From: WTKG01 sp963735005
GTDB lineage: Bacteria > Actinomycetota > Actinomycetes > Actinomycetales > Demequinaceae
Direction of reading: 5' to 3'
Assembly: GCA_963735005.1 (NCBI GenBank)
Contig: CAVTJA010000003.1
Location: 62,001-126,000 of the forward strand
Length of the DNA: 64,000 bases
Shown here: positions 46,421-54,682 of the stretch, in pieces
Numbering within the stretch: the stretch's first letter is position 1
Layout of the letters: each line of letters starts with the position of its first letter
Translations under genes and position numbers: made by a program
The notes under the pieces: generated by a model
Told to the model about the DNA's origin: nothing
What the model saw: only the letters and a program-made list of their open reading frames with translations
Database searches by the model: none

Positions 46421-47235
46421 CGGCCGACGCCGCGGTTGACTCCCCGCGCGCGGACGGCTGGGCGGTCCACCTCGACAACTTTGAAGGCCCTTTCGACCTC
46501 CTCCTCAGCCTGATCACCAAGCACGAGCTCGAGATCACCGAGGTCGCGCTTGGCGCCGTCACCGACGAATACATCGCGACGGTGATGCGCGAGGGCCTCG
46601 AGTGGGACCTCAGCGGCGCCAGCGAGTTCCTGGTGGTCGCCGCGACCCTGCTGGACCTCAAAGCGGCGCGCCTGCTGCCACAGGGCGAGGTCGAGGACTC
46701 CGAAGACCTCGAGATGCTCGAGGCGCGGGACCTCCTGTTCGCGCGACTGCTCCAGTACCGCGCGTTCAAGGACGTCGCGGCGTCGTTCGCCGAGATGCTG
46801 GAGGCGCCCCGTCGGGTGCCGCGGGATGTGGCGCTCGAGCCGCACTTCGCGATGCTGCTGCCGGAGCTTGTGTGGGTGGTCTCGCCCGACGACATCGCAA
46901 CGTTGGCGGCGCACGCGCTTCAGCCCAAGCCGCAGGCGTCCGTCTCGCTGACCCACCTCCACAACGCAAAGGTCTCCGTGCGTGAGCAGGCGGCCATCAT
47001 GACCACCCAGCTCCAGCGCGAGCGGCAGATGACGTTCCGCGCCTTGGTGGCCGACGCGACGGACATCGCCGTGGTGGTCGCGCGCTTCCTGGCGCTGCTT
47101 GAACTGTTCCGTGAATCCGTGGTGGCGTTTGATCAGGTACGTTCTCTGAGCGACCTGACCGTCAGGTGGACCGGAGGCGAGGCCGCCGTGGCAGTGTCGA
47201 CGGACTTCGACGAGGAGCACATCCCAGATGAGTGA
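46417..47235 (+). CDS. scpA: segregation and condensation protein A
   Basis: ScpA is the kleisin that bridges SMC heads. The 272-residue protein has the N-terminal kleisin motif FEGPFDLLLSLITKHELEIT and EFLVVAATLLDLKAARLLP, an acidic middle (EVEDSEDLEMLEARDLL), and a C-terminal winged-helix part with FLALLELFRESVVAFDQ. GTG 46417 overlaps the parA stop. The open frame extends upstream through parA in another frame and is not used. It overlaps scpB at its 3' end by 8 nt. Confidence 0.95.
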   Translation: MTADAAVDSPRADGWAVHLDNFEGPFDLLLSLITKHELEITEVALGAVTDEYIATVMREGLEWDLSGASEFLVVAATLLDLKAARLLPQGEVEDSEDLEMLEARDLLFARLLQYRAFKDVAASFAEMLEAPRRVPRDVALEPHFAMLLPELVWVVSPDDIATLAAHALQPKPQASVSLTHLHNAKVSVREQAAIMTTQLQRERQMTFRALVADATDIAVVVARFLALLELFRESVVAFDQVRSLSDLTVRWTGGEAAVAVSTDFDEEHIPDE

Positions 47236-47776
47236 CCCCCAGGTGGCGGCGTCGATCGAAGCCGTCCTGATGGTCGCGGACGAGCCCGTCGCTCCCGCCG
47301 ACCTCGCGGCCGCGATCGAGGTCCCCGAGTCCGACGTTCTCGACGCGCTCCACGCGCTGCGCGACGACTACGCCAACCCCGACCACCCGCGCGGATTTGA
47401 ACTTCGCGACACCGACGGCCGCTGGCGGTTCTATTCCTCGCCCGCGTACGCGAACGTCGTGGGCCGGTTTGTGGTCGAGGGCCAATCGGCGCGGCTGTCG
47501 CAGGCCGCGCTCGAGACTCTCGCCGTGGTCGCGTACCGGCAGCCGGTGACCAGAGGTCAGATATCCCAGGTGCGCGGCGTGAACGTCGACACTGTGGTCA
47601 AGACGCTCATGGCTCGCGGGCTGATCTCCGAGGTAGGCGAGATGGGTGGAGCCATCCAGTACGGCACCAGCACCGAGTTCCTGGAGAGGCTCGGGATGCA
47701 GTCGCTCGAGGACCTGCCGCCGCTGGCCCCTTACCTGCCCGACCTCGCGGACGTTGACAGCGAGGGGCGCGGCTAG
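47228..47776 (+). CDS. scpB: segregation and condensation protein B
   Basis: ScpB binds ScpA within the SMC complex. The 182-residue protein has two winged-helix domains, with SIEAVLMVADEPVAPADLA at the N terminus and the conserved AALETLAVVAYRQPVTRGQI and GLISEVGEMG in the second. It overlaps scpA by 8 nt and shares one base with the next gene (TAGTG), so the whole segment reads as one operon. Confidence 0.95.
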   Translation: MSDPQVAASIEAVLMVADEPVAPADLAAAIEVPESDVLDALHALRDDYANPDHPRGFELRDTDGRWRFYSSPAYANVVGRFVVEGQSARLSQAALETLAVVAYRQPVTRGQISQVRGVNVDTVVKTLMARGLISEVGEMGGAIQYGTSTEFLERLGMQSLEDLPPLAPYLPDLADVDSEGRG

Positions 47777-48516
47777 TGGAGATCCACCGCCCGGAGGGCA
47801 TTCGGCTCCAAAAGGTGCTTGCGGCCGCGGGCGTCGGCTCGCGCCGCAAGTGCGAGGACCTCATCGAGGCCGGCCGGGTGACAGTCGACGGCGTCGTGGT
47901 GGACTCCCAGGGCATTCGCGTCAACCCGGACGAGGTAGCCATCGAGGTGGACGGTAGCCGCATCCACGTTGGCGACGGCCACATCACCATCGTGCTGAAC
48001 AAGCCCAAGGGCGTCGTCAGCACCATGAGCGACCCGCAGGGCAGGCCCGCGCTCGACCAATACACGAAGGGCTACGAGTCTCGGCTATTCCACGTGGGCC
48101 GCCTCGACGCCGAGACCACCGGGGTCCTGCTGCTCACCAACGACGGCGAGCTCGCGAACCGCCTCGCGCACCCCACCCACGGTGTCGCAAAGGTGTACGT
48201 CGCCAAGCTCGAGGGCGTGGTCCAGCCGAGCATCGGCACCACGCTGAAGGCTGGCGTCGACCTGGACGACGGCCCCGTGCGCGTGACCGCCTGCAGGATC
48301 ATCTCCACCCAAGGCGACAACTCGCTGGTCGAGGTGACCCTTCACGAAGGCCGCAACCGCATCGTCCGGCGAATGTTTGACGCCGTCGGCTTCCCGGTCA
48401 TCGACCTGGCGCGAACGCAGTTCGGCCCGATCGGTCTCGGAACGCTCGCGCCCGGCGAGACTCGCGAATTGAACCGCGAAGAGATCGGGTCGCTGATGGC
48501 GGCGGCGGGCCTGTGA
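47776..48516 (+). CDS. rluB: RsuA/RluB family pseudouridine synthase
   Basis: A 246-residue rRNA pseudouridine synthase. Residues ~7-60 are an S4 RNA-binding domain (IRLQKVLAAAGVGSRRKCED), followed by the catalytic domain with GRLDAETTGVLLLTNDGEL (catalytic Asp) and LVEVTLHEGRNRIVRRMFDA. It resembles RluB, which modifies 23S rRNA near position 2605 in E. coli; the exact site is inferred. GTG 47776 overlaps the scpB stop. The scpA-scpB-rluB order is widely conserved. Confidence 0.92.
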   Translation: MEIHRPEGIRLQKVLAAAGVGSRRKCEDLIEAGRVTVDGVVVDSQGIRVNPDEVAIEVDGSRIHVGDGHITIVLNKPKGVVSTMSDPQGRPALDQYTKGYESRLFHVGRLDAETTGVLLLTNDGELANRLAHPTHGVAKVYVAKLEGVVQPSIGTTLKAGVDLDDGPVRVTACRIISTQGDNSLVEVTLHEGRNRIVRRMFDAVGFPVIDLARTQFGPIGLGTLAPGETRELNREEIGSLMAAAGL

Positions 48517-48532
48517 GCCGGACGCGCCCGGC

Positions 48533-48538
48533 TAGCAT
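48533..48538 (+). promoter_or_regulatory. predicted -10 element for the chorismate mutase gene
   Basis: TAGCAT lies 19 nt upstream of ATG 48557. Here a strong Shine-Dalgarno sequence (AGGAGG, ending 6 nt before the ATG) follows, so this transcript is probably leadered, unlike several others in the window. Confidence 0.45.
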
Positions 48539-48556
48539 GTTCGCAGGAGGAATACG

Positions 48557-48919
48557 ATGACCATCCGCGCAATCCGGGGCGCCACCACCGTGCCGGCAGA
48601 CGAACGATCGGTGCTGCACGAACGCACGATCGAGCTCGTCGAGGCGATGCTGCGCGACAACGGCATCACCACGGATGCGCTGATCTCGGTGCTGTTCACG
48701 TGCACCCCCGACATCACGGCGGACTTTCCCGCCGCCGCCGCGCGCGGCTTGGGCCTTGGCGACGTGCCGCTGATGTGCAGCGTCGAGATGGACGTCGACG
48801 GCGCGCTCGAGCGCGTGATTCGAGTGATGGCGCACGCCGAGCTCGACGTACCTCGGGCCGACGTCAACCACGTGTACCTGCACGACGCCGTGTCGCTCCG
48901 GCGCGACCTCGCCCAGTAG
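48557..48919 (+). CDS. aroH: chorismate mutase, AroH class
   Basis: Converts chorismate to prephenate for phenylalanine and tyrosine synthesis. The 120-residue protein matches the Bacillus AroH trimeric type: IRAIRGATTVPADE (catalytic Arg), LISVLFTCTPDITADFPAAAAR, VPLMCSVEMDVDGAL (with the active-site Glu/Cys region) and HVYLHDAVSLRRDL (Tyr and Arg). tyrA follows 10 nt later, so the two feed prephenate straight to tyrosine. AGGAGG precedes the start. Confidence 0.95.
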   Translation: MTIRAIRGATTVPADERSVLHERTIELVEAMLRDNGITTDALISVLFTCTPDITADFPAAAARGLGLGDVPLMCSVEMDVDGALERVIRVMAHAELDVPRADVNHVYLHDAVSLRRDLAQ

Positions 48920-48929
48920 GCGCCAGGGC

Positions 48930-49988
48930 ATGAGCGAACAGACAACGCCAAGAGTCCACATCGTGGGCGCCGGCCTGATCGGCACCTCACTCGGAATCGG
49001 GCTGAGCTCCGCGGGCTGGGACGTCACCATCGAGGACGCCGATGCCGCATCAGCGACGCTCGCGCGCAGCCTTGGCGCCGGGGGAGAGCCAGGGGACGGC
49101 GAGCCGGACCTGATCGTGATCGCGGTGCCGCCGGCGATCGCGGGCGCGGAGGTCGCCGCCGCGCTCACCCGCCACCCCGGAGCCGTCGTGACCGACGTCG
49201 CGTCGGTCAAACTCCCTATCGCGGACCAGGCGCACGAGACCGGGCACGGCGACCGCTACGTGGGCTCGCACCCCATGTCCGGCCGCGAGGTGTCTGGTGG
49301 CCTGGCTGCGCAGGGTGACCTGTTCAAGGCGCGGCCATGGGTGCTGTGCCGCAACGGCGCCACTGACGCGGCCGCCGATTCCGTCCGGGCGCTCGCCGAG
49401 GCCCTCGGCGCCGACGTCGTGGAGATGGATGCCGCCGCGCACGACCGCGCCGTCGCGCGCGTCTCCCATGCGCCCCAGATTGTCTCCTCGGCCGTCGCGG
49501 CCGCGCTCGGCCAGGTGTCAGCGGAAGACGTCGCGCTAGCGGGCCAGGGCCTGCGCGACGTCACCCGCATCGCCGCGAGCGAGCCGCGTATGTGGGAGGA
49601 GATCAGCCGCCTCAACGCGCACGAGCTGCGCGAGACGATCGCCCACATCGTGGAGGATCTTTCGCGCGTGCGCGACGCCTCCGACGCGGGCGCCGCTGTC
49701 GCAGAACTCATCGAACGCGGGCGCGAGCAGGTCGCGCGCATCCCCGGCAAGCACGGCGGGCGGGAGCGGTCCTGGGCGCACGTGACAGTGATCGTCCCCG
49801 ACGAGCCCGGTCAGTTGCTACGTCTTCTGACACTCGTCGCCGACGCGGGTGTCAACGTGGAGGACCTGCGGATCGAACACTCACCGCAGCAGCCCGTGGG
49901 CCTTACCCGCCTCAGCATCGACCCCACGCGGCTCGAGGGACTCTTGGCCGCCCTCGACGAGGCCGGATGGGCGGTGGCGGCGTCATGA
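48930..49988 (+). CDS. tyrA: prephenate dehydrogenase
   Basis: TyrA oxidises and decarboxylates prephenate in tyrosine synthesis. The 352-residue protein has an N-terminal Rossmann motif (VGAGLIGTSLGIGLSSAGWD), the conserved SHPMSGREVSG with catalytic His, a helical dimer domain, and a C-terminal ACT domain (VTVIVPDEPGQLLRLLTLVA, about residues 285-352) that usually gives tyrosine feedback control. It is encoded directly after chorismate mutase and overlaps cmk (ATGA). Confidence 0.94.
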   Translation: MSEQTTPRVHIVGAGLIGTSLGIGLSSAGWDVTIEDADAASATLARSLGAGGEPGDGEPDLIVIAVPPAIAGAEVAAALTRHPGAVVTDVASVKLPIADQAHETGHGDRYVGSHPMSGREVSGGLAAQGDLFKARPWVLCRNGATDAAADSVRALAEALGADVVEMDAAAHDRAVARVSHAPQIVSSAVAAALGQVSAEDVALAGQGLRDVTRIAASEPRMWEEISRLNAHELRETIAHIVEDLSRVRDASDAGAAVAELIERGREQVARIPGKHGGRERSWAHVTVIVPDEPGQLLRLLTLVADAGVNVEDLRIEHSPQQPVGLTRLSIDPTRLEGLLAALDEAGWAVAAS

Positions 49989-50680
49989 CGGGCGTGGTGG
50001 TGGCGATCGACGGGCCCTCGGGCGTGGGCAAGTCCACGGTCGCGCGCGAGGTTGCGCGCAGGCTTGGGCTGTCATACCTCGACACGGGGGCGACGTATCG
50101 CGCGTGCGCGTTGGCGTGCCTGCGGGAGGGCATTTCGCTTTCGCACGAGTCCGATGTCGCCGCGTGCGCTGCAACAATGAACGTGACCATCACCCTCGAC
50201 CCGGACGACCCACGCGTCAGCATCGACGGCGAGGATGTCTCCCAGCTGATCCGCGGAGCCGCCATCACCGGCGCGGTCTCCGACGTCGCGACCAACCTCG
50301 AGGCGCGCGCCGTGCTTGGAGACTGGCAACGGCGCATCATCGCCGACGAGGTCTCCGGGGGGCGCTCCAGCGGCGCGGGGATCGTGGTTGAGGGGCGCGA
50401 CATCACGACCGTAATCGCCCCTGACGCCGAGGCCCGTGTGCTGATGACAGCCGACGCCGAGGTGCGGGTGGCGCGCAGGGCAAGCCAGGATGCGGACGAG
50501 GGCCGCGAGTCGGACGTCGAGGCGACTCGCTCCGCCGTCATCGGCCGCGACGCGCGCGATGCGAAGGCCGTCAACGTCCACACCGCCGCCGACGGCGTGG
50601 TGACCCTAGACACGACCGATATGACCATTGACGAGGCGGTGCAAGCCGTCATAGATGCACTTCACAGGGGGGCGATGTGA
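49985..50680 (+). CDS. cmk: cytidylate kinase
   Basis: Cmk phosphorylates CMP and dCMP. The 231-residue protein starts with VVAIDGPSGVGKSTVARE (P-loop), then YLDTGATYRACALACL, VEGRDITTVIAPDAEARVLM and RSAVIGRDARDAK near the C terminus. ATG 49985 overlaps the tyrA stop; the longer open frame upstream runs inside tyrA in another frame. It overlaps the acyltransferase gene by 4 nt. Confidence 0.95.
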   Translation: MTGVVVAIDGPSGVGKSTVAREVARRLGLSYLDTGATYRACALACLREGISLSHESDVAACAATMNVTITLDPDDPRVSIDGEDVSQLIRGAAITGAVSDVATNLEARAVLGDWQRRIIADEVSGGRSSGAGIVVEGRDITTVIAPDAEARVLMTADAEVRVARRASQDADEGRESDVEATRSAVIGRDARDAKAVNVHTAADGVVTLDTTDMTIDEAVQAVIDALHRGAM

Positions 50681-51384
50681 GCCGCGCACGAGCGCCCAAG
50701 GCGCCAGGAAAGTTTGGGCCGGTGTGGGGCCGCTGGGTGGGCTGGTTCCTCGCGAAGGTGTTGTGGCGCACCAAGGTCGCGGGCGCCGATCGCGTGCCGC
50801 GCAAGGGCGCCGCGATCTTGGTCGCCAACCACGTGGGCTTCATCGACGGGCCGGTGGCAATTGGCATCGTTCCGCGGCGTACGCACTTCCTGGTCAAGGA
50901 GGAGATGTTCGTCCACGTGCTTGGCGCGATCCTCACGGGCTCCGGCACCATCAAGGTGGACGAGTCCGGCCGCGAGGCGCTTGCCCGCGCCAGGCAGGTG
51001 CTCGCCCGCGGAGACGCCGTCGGCGTGTTCCCCGAGGGCACCCGCGGCGCAGGCGACGCGGCCAGTGTGCACGGCGGCGCGGCGTGGCTCGCGGTCCAGT
51101 CAGGCGCCCCCGTCGTTCCCGTGGCGTTGTTCGGCACCCGTCATACCGGCGAGAGCGTGAACGTGTGGCCCAAGCCGGGCCGTAAGATATGGGTCGAGTT
51201 CGGCGAACCTTTCACGCTGCAGCTTCCCGATGACCTCAAGGGCCGCGCGCGCCAAAGCGCCGCGGAACATGCCGTCGCCGAGGGCCTGCGCGCCCACCTC
51301 CAGGATGCAGCGACCCGCTCGCCGTTGCCACTGCCGACCGATGACCCCGCGCGCGATCGACAGGAAGCCGACACCGACTCATGA
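50677..51384 (+). CDS. 1-acyl-sn-glycerol-3-phosphate acyltransferase family protein
   Basis: A 235-residue PlsC-type acyltransferase. The catalytic NHVGFIDGPV (HX4D) is at about residues 49-58, with GTIKVDESG and VFPEGTRGAG as the further acyltransferase motifs. It probably acylates lysophosphatidic acid at the inner membrane, although its exact acyl acceptor cannot be read from sequence. A cmk-plsC-der order is common in actinobacteria. GTG 50677 overlaps cmk, and the stop overlaps der. Confidence 0.88.
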   Translation: MSRARAPKAPGKFGPVWGRWVGWFLAKVLWRTKVAGADRVPRKGAAILVANHVGFIDGPVAIGIVPRRTHFLVKEEMFVHVLGAILTGSGTIKVDESGREALARARQVLARGDAVGVFPEGTRGAGDAASVHGGAAWLAVQSGAPVVPVALFGTRHTGESVNVWPKPGRKIWVEFGEPFTLQLPDDLKGRARQSAAEHAVAEGLRAHLQDAATRSPLPLPTDDPARDRQEADTDS

Positions 51385-52826
51385 CGCAGGACGAATCGCT
51401 CGACGAGATCCGCGAGGCGGCTCTACGAGCGGGGCTCGCGGACTACGACCTTTCAGACGACGACCTAGCTGCGCTCGAGAGCGATGGCGAGGCCCGCGTC
51501 GAGCCGCCACGACCGATCCTCGCGATTGTTGGCCGGCCAAACGTCGGCAAGTCGACGCTCGTCAACCGCATCCTCGGGGAGCGCGCCGCCGTCGTGGAGG
51601 ACACCCCCGGCGTCACCCGCGACCGCGTCACCTACCCCGCCGAATGGGCCGGATTCGACTTCATGCTGATGGACACGGGCGGTTGGGAGTCGAAGGTCGC
51701 GGGCCTGGACCTGAGCGTCGCGCAACACGCCGAGACAGCCATCGAACTTGCCGACGCCGTCGTGTTCGTGGTGGACGCCCAGACCGGCGCGACCGCCACC
51801 GACGAGCAAGTGGTCAAGCTGCTGCGCAAGTCCGGAAAGCCGACGCTATTGGCGGCCAACAAGGTAGACGGCCCCCTTGGCGAGATCGAGGCGGCGTCGC
51901 TGTGGTCGCTCGGGCTGGGGGAGCCGCACCCCGTCAGCGCGCTCCACGGGCGTGGCACCGGAGACCTGCTGGACGCCGCTGTGGCCCTGCTGCCCAAGAA
52001 TCTCGAGGCCGTGCCTGTTGCCGCAAATGCGCCCAGGCGGGTCGCGATCGTGGGCCGCCCGAACGTCGGAAAGTCCTCCCTGTTGAACCACCTGGCGGGC
52101 GAGGACCGCGTGGTCGTCGACGCCACCGCGGGCACCACCCGCGACCCCGTGGACGAGATTGTCGAGATCGGCGGCCGCCCGTGGGTGCTTGTGGACACCG
52201 CTGGAATCCGCAGGCGCGTGCACCTCACGCAGGGCGCCGACTACTACGCGAGCATCCGGACGCAGGCCGCGATCGAGCGCGCCGAGGTGTGCGTGGCGCT
52301 TCTTGACGCGTCGCAGCCGCTCACGGAGCAGGACACGCGCGTCATCTCGCAGGTCGTGGAGGCGGGGCGCGCGCTCGTGCTCGCGTTCAACAAGTGGGAC
52401 CTCGTGGACGAGGACTCCCGCGACCTGCTCGAGCGCAGCGTGGACCTCGACCTTGTGCAGCTGGCGTGGGTGCCGCGCATCAACCTGTCCGCTAAGACCG
52501 GGTGGCACACCAACCGCCTGGTGCCGGCGCTCGAGGTCGCGCTTGACTCGTGGGACACGCGCGTGTCTACCGGAAAGCTGAACGCGTTCCTCGGCGAGTT
52601 GGTGTCCGAGCACCCGCACCCGGTCCGCTCCGGAAAACAGCCAAAGATTCTGTTCGCGACGCAGGCCACCACGCGCCCGCCGCGCTTCGTCATCTTCGCG
52701 TCGGGCTTCATCGAGGCCCAGTACCGGCGGTTCATCGAGCGCCGCCTGCGCGAGACCTTCGGGTTCGAGGGCTCTCCCATCGCGATCTCCGTGCGCGTGC
52801 GCGAAAAGCGCGGCAAGAAGCGCTAA
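51381..52826 (+). CDS. der: ribosome-associated GTPase Der
   Basis: Der (EngA) is a double GTPase needed for 50S ribosome assembly. The 481-residue protein has two G domains: GRPNVGKSTLVNRIL with DTGGWE and NKVDG in the first, and GRPNVGKSSLLNHL with DTAGIR and NKWD in the second, then a KH-like C-terminal domain. A short acidic N-terminal extension (residues 1-45) precedes the first G1 motif, as in other actinobacteria. It is the last gene of the long xerD-to-der run. Confidence 0.97.
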   Translation: MTQDESLDEIREAALRAGLADYDLSDDDLAALESDGEARVEPPRPILAIVGRPNVGKSTLVNRILGERAAVVEDTPGVTRDRVTYPAEWAGFDFMLMDTGGWESKVAGLDLSVAQHAETAIELADAVVFVVDAQTGATATDEQVVKLLRKSGKPTLLAANKVDGPLGEIEAASLWSLGLGEPHPVSALHGRGTGDLLDAAVALLPKNLEAVPVAANAPRRVAIVGRPNVGKSSLLNHLAGEDRVVVDATAGTTRDPVDEIVEIGGRPWVLVDTAGIRRRVHLTQGADYYASIRTQAAIERAEVCVALLDASQPLTEQDTRVISQVVEAGRALVLAFNKWDLVDEDSRDLLERSVDLDLVQLAWVPRINLSAKTGWHTNRLVPALEVALDSWDTRVSTGKLNAFLGELVSEHPHPVRSGKQPKILFATQATTRPPRFVIFASGFIEAQYRRFIERRLRETFGFEGSPIAISVRVREKRGKKR

Positions 52827-52939
52827 TACCAGATTCGCCGCGAAATATCACCGTAATCATTCCGTGACCTTTTCGTGACTCCGTGCCATGCTGGGGTGGT
52901 GCCGCGGAGATAGCGGCATCCAATCAAAGGAGATTGAGA

Positions 52940-53371
52940 ATGGCAGAAAAGGCCAGCGGCAAGGTCCTGTGGATCTTCCCCAAGAACACCGCCAACGAGT
53001 TCCTCGGAGCGCTCATCGTAACGGTGGTACTTTCACTCATTTGGTCCTTCGTCATGGACAAGACCTCTGCGGGTGAGCACGCGTGGCTTGCCCTGATCCT
53101 GTGGCTGATCCTGGCCGCGCTGATCGGCTGGTATGTCGGCATGGTCCGCGGCAACGCTGCGCAGTCCACCCTGTGGATCGCGGCTGGTTTCGCGGCGCTA
53201 GGCGCCCTGCTCACGCAAGGCCTGATGGCGAATGCGTCGGCCAATGTTGACGCCGCTCTGGTGGGCGCACTTGAAGGTAGCGGGTTCACGATTGCGGTCA
53301 GCGGTACGCAGATTGTGCTGGCAATCGTTGCAGCAGTGTTCGCAACTATCGGTTCGAAGTCCAAAATGTAG
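52940..53371 (+). CDS. small membrane protein of unknown function
   Basis: A 143-residue protein I do not recognise. It has four hydrophobic segments, at about residues 20-38, 46-66, 73-92 and 116-137, and ends in SKSKM. The loop with QGLMANASANVDAALVGAL may lie outside. ATG 52940 has AAAGGAGAT 8 nt upstream, in the same 14-nt leader (CAATCAAAGGAGAT) seen before the gene at 2393. The upstream 110 bp hold an AT-rich stretch with TTCCGTGACCTTTTCGTGAC, possibly part of a promoter. It is followed by a clear terminator, so it is probably a single-gene transcript. Confidence 0.7.
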   Translation: MAEKASGKVLWIFPKNTANEFLGALIVTVVLSLIWSFVMDKTSAGEHAWLALILWLILAALIGWYVGMVRGNAAQSTLWIAAGFAALGALLTQGLMANASANVDAALVGALEGSGFTIAVSGTQIVLAIVAAVFATIGSKSKM

Positions 53372-53385
53372 TTCACTCCTTGACG

Positions 53386-53421
53386 CAGCGGCGGCGGGCA
53401 CCCTCACGGGTCCCGCCGCTG
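53386..53421 (+). terminator. rho-independent terminator
   Basis: CAGCGGCGG/CCGCCGCTG (53386-53394 / 53413-53421) forms a 9-bp outer stem, with an inner ACCC-TCAC-GGGT hairpin, followed by TTGTGT. It ends the small membrane-protein gene and separates the core genes from the sugar locus. Confidence 0.65.
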
Positions 53422-53549
53422 TTGTGTGCCAGGGCGGTCAGCTCCAGATGTCGCCGACGGCGTAGCCGTGCGCGATGTGATGTCAACGTTCGCTCGCGGC
53501 ACTGCGCGCTGATCGCGCCATGACTGCGTCGCGAATCGGGTTGCTGGCC

Positions 53550-54569
53550 CTACTTGCGTAGCCGAACGGGGCCCGTCGACCGTCGCACGATCAGTTCGGG
53601 GCGTGATCCCGTCAGCGGCGGGGGCGCTATGTCGTCAATTTGTGCGAGCAGTTGCTGCACCGCGTCCCGGCCCTGCGCGGCGAAATCCAGCCGAAGGGTC
53701 GTGAGCGGCGGCGAGTAGAACGCGGCTTCAGGGGTGTCGTCGACTCCCGTTACGCTCACGTCTTCCGGCACCCGGTAGCCGCGCTCGTTGAGAGCGAGAA
53801 TGACTCCGAGAGCAGTTTGATCGTTGGCCGCGACGAACGCCGTGGCGGGCAGTTCATCGGGCCAAGTCCCGACCGCCTCATAGCCGGAGCGCGCGGACCA
53901 ATCGCCGTGAACGACGCCGCACGAGTGCAAGCCAAGTTCCTCGACCGCGGCCTCGTACTCGCGGATGCGGTTGCGCGCCCCGACCCAGGCGCGCGGGCCG
54001 GCGATGTGCACGACGTCACGGTGACCGAGATCGACGAGGTGACGCAGGACGGGCAAGAGGTTGTTATTGGCGGCGGATTCGTTCGGCAACTTGTCATGGC
54101 CCGTGGCCAGGTAGACCGGCACCCGGAACGTGCTGGTCTCCACCGCGTGCGTTACCTCGTCGGTCGACAAGAGCGCAAGCACTCCTGCGAGGTCGAACTG
54201 CAGAGCGAGATCGATGGATTCCCGAATCGCCGCGGGGTTGTCCACGTCCAGGGTGATGACGTCCAGCAAGTAGCCGGCGTCGCGCGCGGCCATGTTGGCG
54301 CCTTCGAGGATCTTGCTCGGGCCGACCTGTGTGATCTCGTGGGTAAGCGCAGCGATGCGGTGGGAGCGGCCCGTAGTCAGCGAGCGGGCCGTGAGATTGG
54401 GGCGGTAGCCGAGTTCACGGATCGCCTCGTCGACCCGGTCGCGGGTTTCGGGGCGGATGCCCGCGTAGCCCTTGAGCAGCCGGGTCACCGTCGCATGCGA
54501 CACACCAGCGACTCGCGCCACGTCATAGATCGTCGCGGGCCGTTCGACGCTCGGTTGTGTCTCGGTCAT
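53550..54569 (-). CDS. LacI-family transcriptional repressor
   Basis: A 339-residue regulator. Residues ~12-65 are the LacI helix-turn-helix and hinge (TIYDVARVAGVSHATVTRLL, then TARSLTTGRS), and the rest is a periplasmic-binding-protein-like effector domain ending in DVSVTGVDDTPEAAFYSPPL and TTLRLD. ATG 54569 has GGGAGG before it; the frame extends 10 codons further but lacks a better start. It is divergent from the glycosidase gene. Two 16-bp inverted operators between them (54604 and 54636) are its probable targets. The inducer is presumably a sugar or oligosaccharide handled by this locus. Confidence 0.93.
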   Translation of the reverse strand: MTETQPSVERPATIYDVARVAGVSHATVTRLLKGYAGIRPETRDRVDEAIRELGYRPNLTARSLTTGRSHRIAALTHEITQVGPSKILEGANMAARDAGYLLDVITLDVDNPAAIRESIDLALQFDLAGVLALLSTDEVTHAVETSTFRVPVYLATGHDKLPNESAANNNLLPVLRHLVDLGHRDVVHIAGPRAWVGARNRIREYEAAVEELGLHSCGVVHGDWSARSGYEAVGTWPDELPATAFVAANDQTALGVILALNERGYRVPEDVSVTGVDDTPEAAFYSPPLTTLRLDFAAQGRDAVQQLLAQIDDIAPPPLTGSRPELIVRRSTGPVRLRK

Positions 54570-54592
54570 TTCGCCTCCCAGACAAGTATTAC

Positions 54593-54622
54593 TTGACACC
54601 TAGATGTTACCGGCAACATAAT
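54593..54622 (+). promoter_or_regulatory. sigma-70-like promoter of the sugar operon
   Basis: A consensus -35 TTGACA (54593-54598), 18-bp spacer and -10 CATAAT (54617-54622). This is the best-matched promoter in the window. The first operator fills the spacer and touches the -10, so bound repressor should block RNA polymerase. Confidence 0.75.
54604..54619. promoter_or_regulatory. operator O1 (LacI-family site)
   Basis: ATGTTACCGGCAACAT is a 16-bp inverted repeat with a central CCGG and one mismatched pair, the usual form of LacI-family operators. It lies between the -35 and -10 of the promoter. Confidence 0.8.
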
Positions 54623-54635
54623 GACTGCCAACCAA

Positions 54636-54651
54636 ATGTTGCCGGTAACAT
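54636..54651. promoter_or_regulatory. operator O2 (LacI-family site)
   Basis: ATGTTGCCGGTAACAT is the exact reverse complement of O1. The centres are 32 bp apart, about three helical turns, so two dimers would bind the same DNA face. It lies downstream of the predicted transcription start. Confidence 0.8.
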
Positions 54652-54682
54652 TCCGGGAACTCAGCCACAAGGGAGTGAGCAA

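Noticed and set aside
53422..53549. Gene fragment between terminator and LacI-type gene
   Set aside because: No frame with recognisable motifs or a start site; treated as plain intergenic sequence.
54557..54682. N-terminal extension of the GH42 protein
   Set aside because: It would place coding sequence over the promoter and both operators; TTG 54683 with a ribosome site fits the family.
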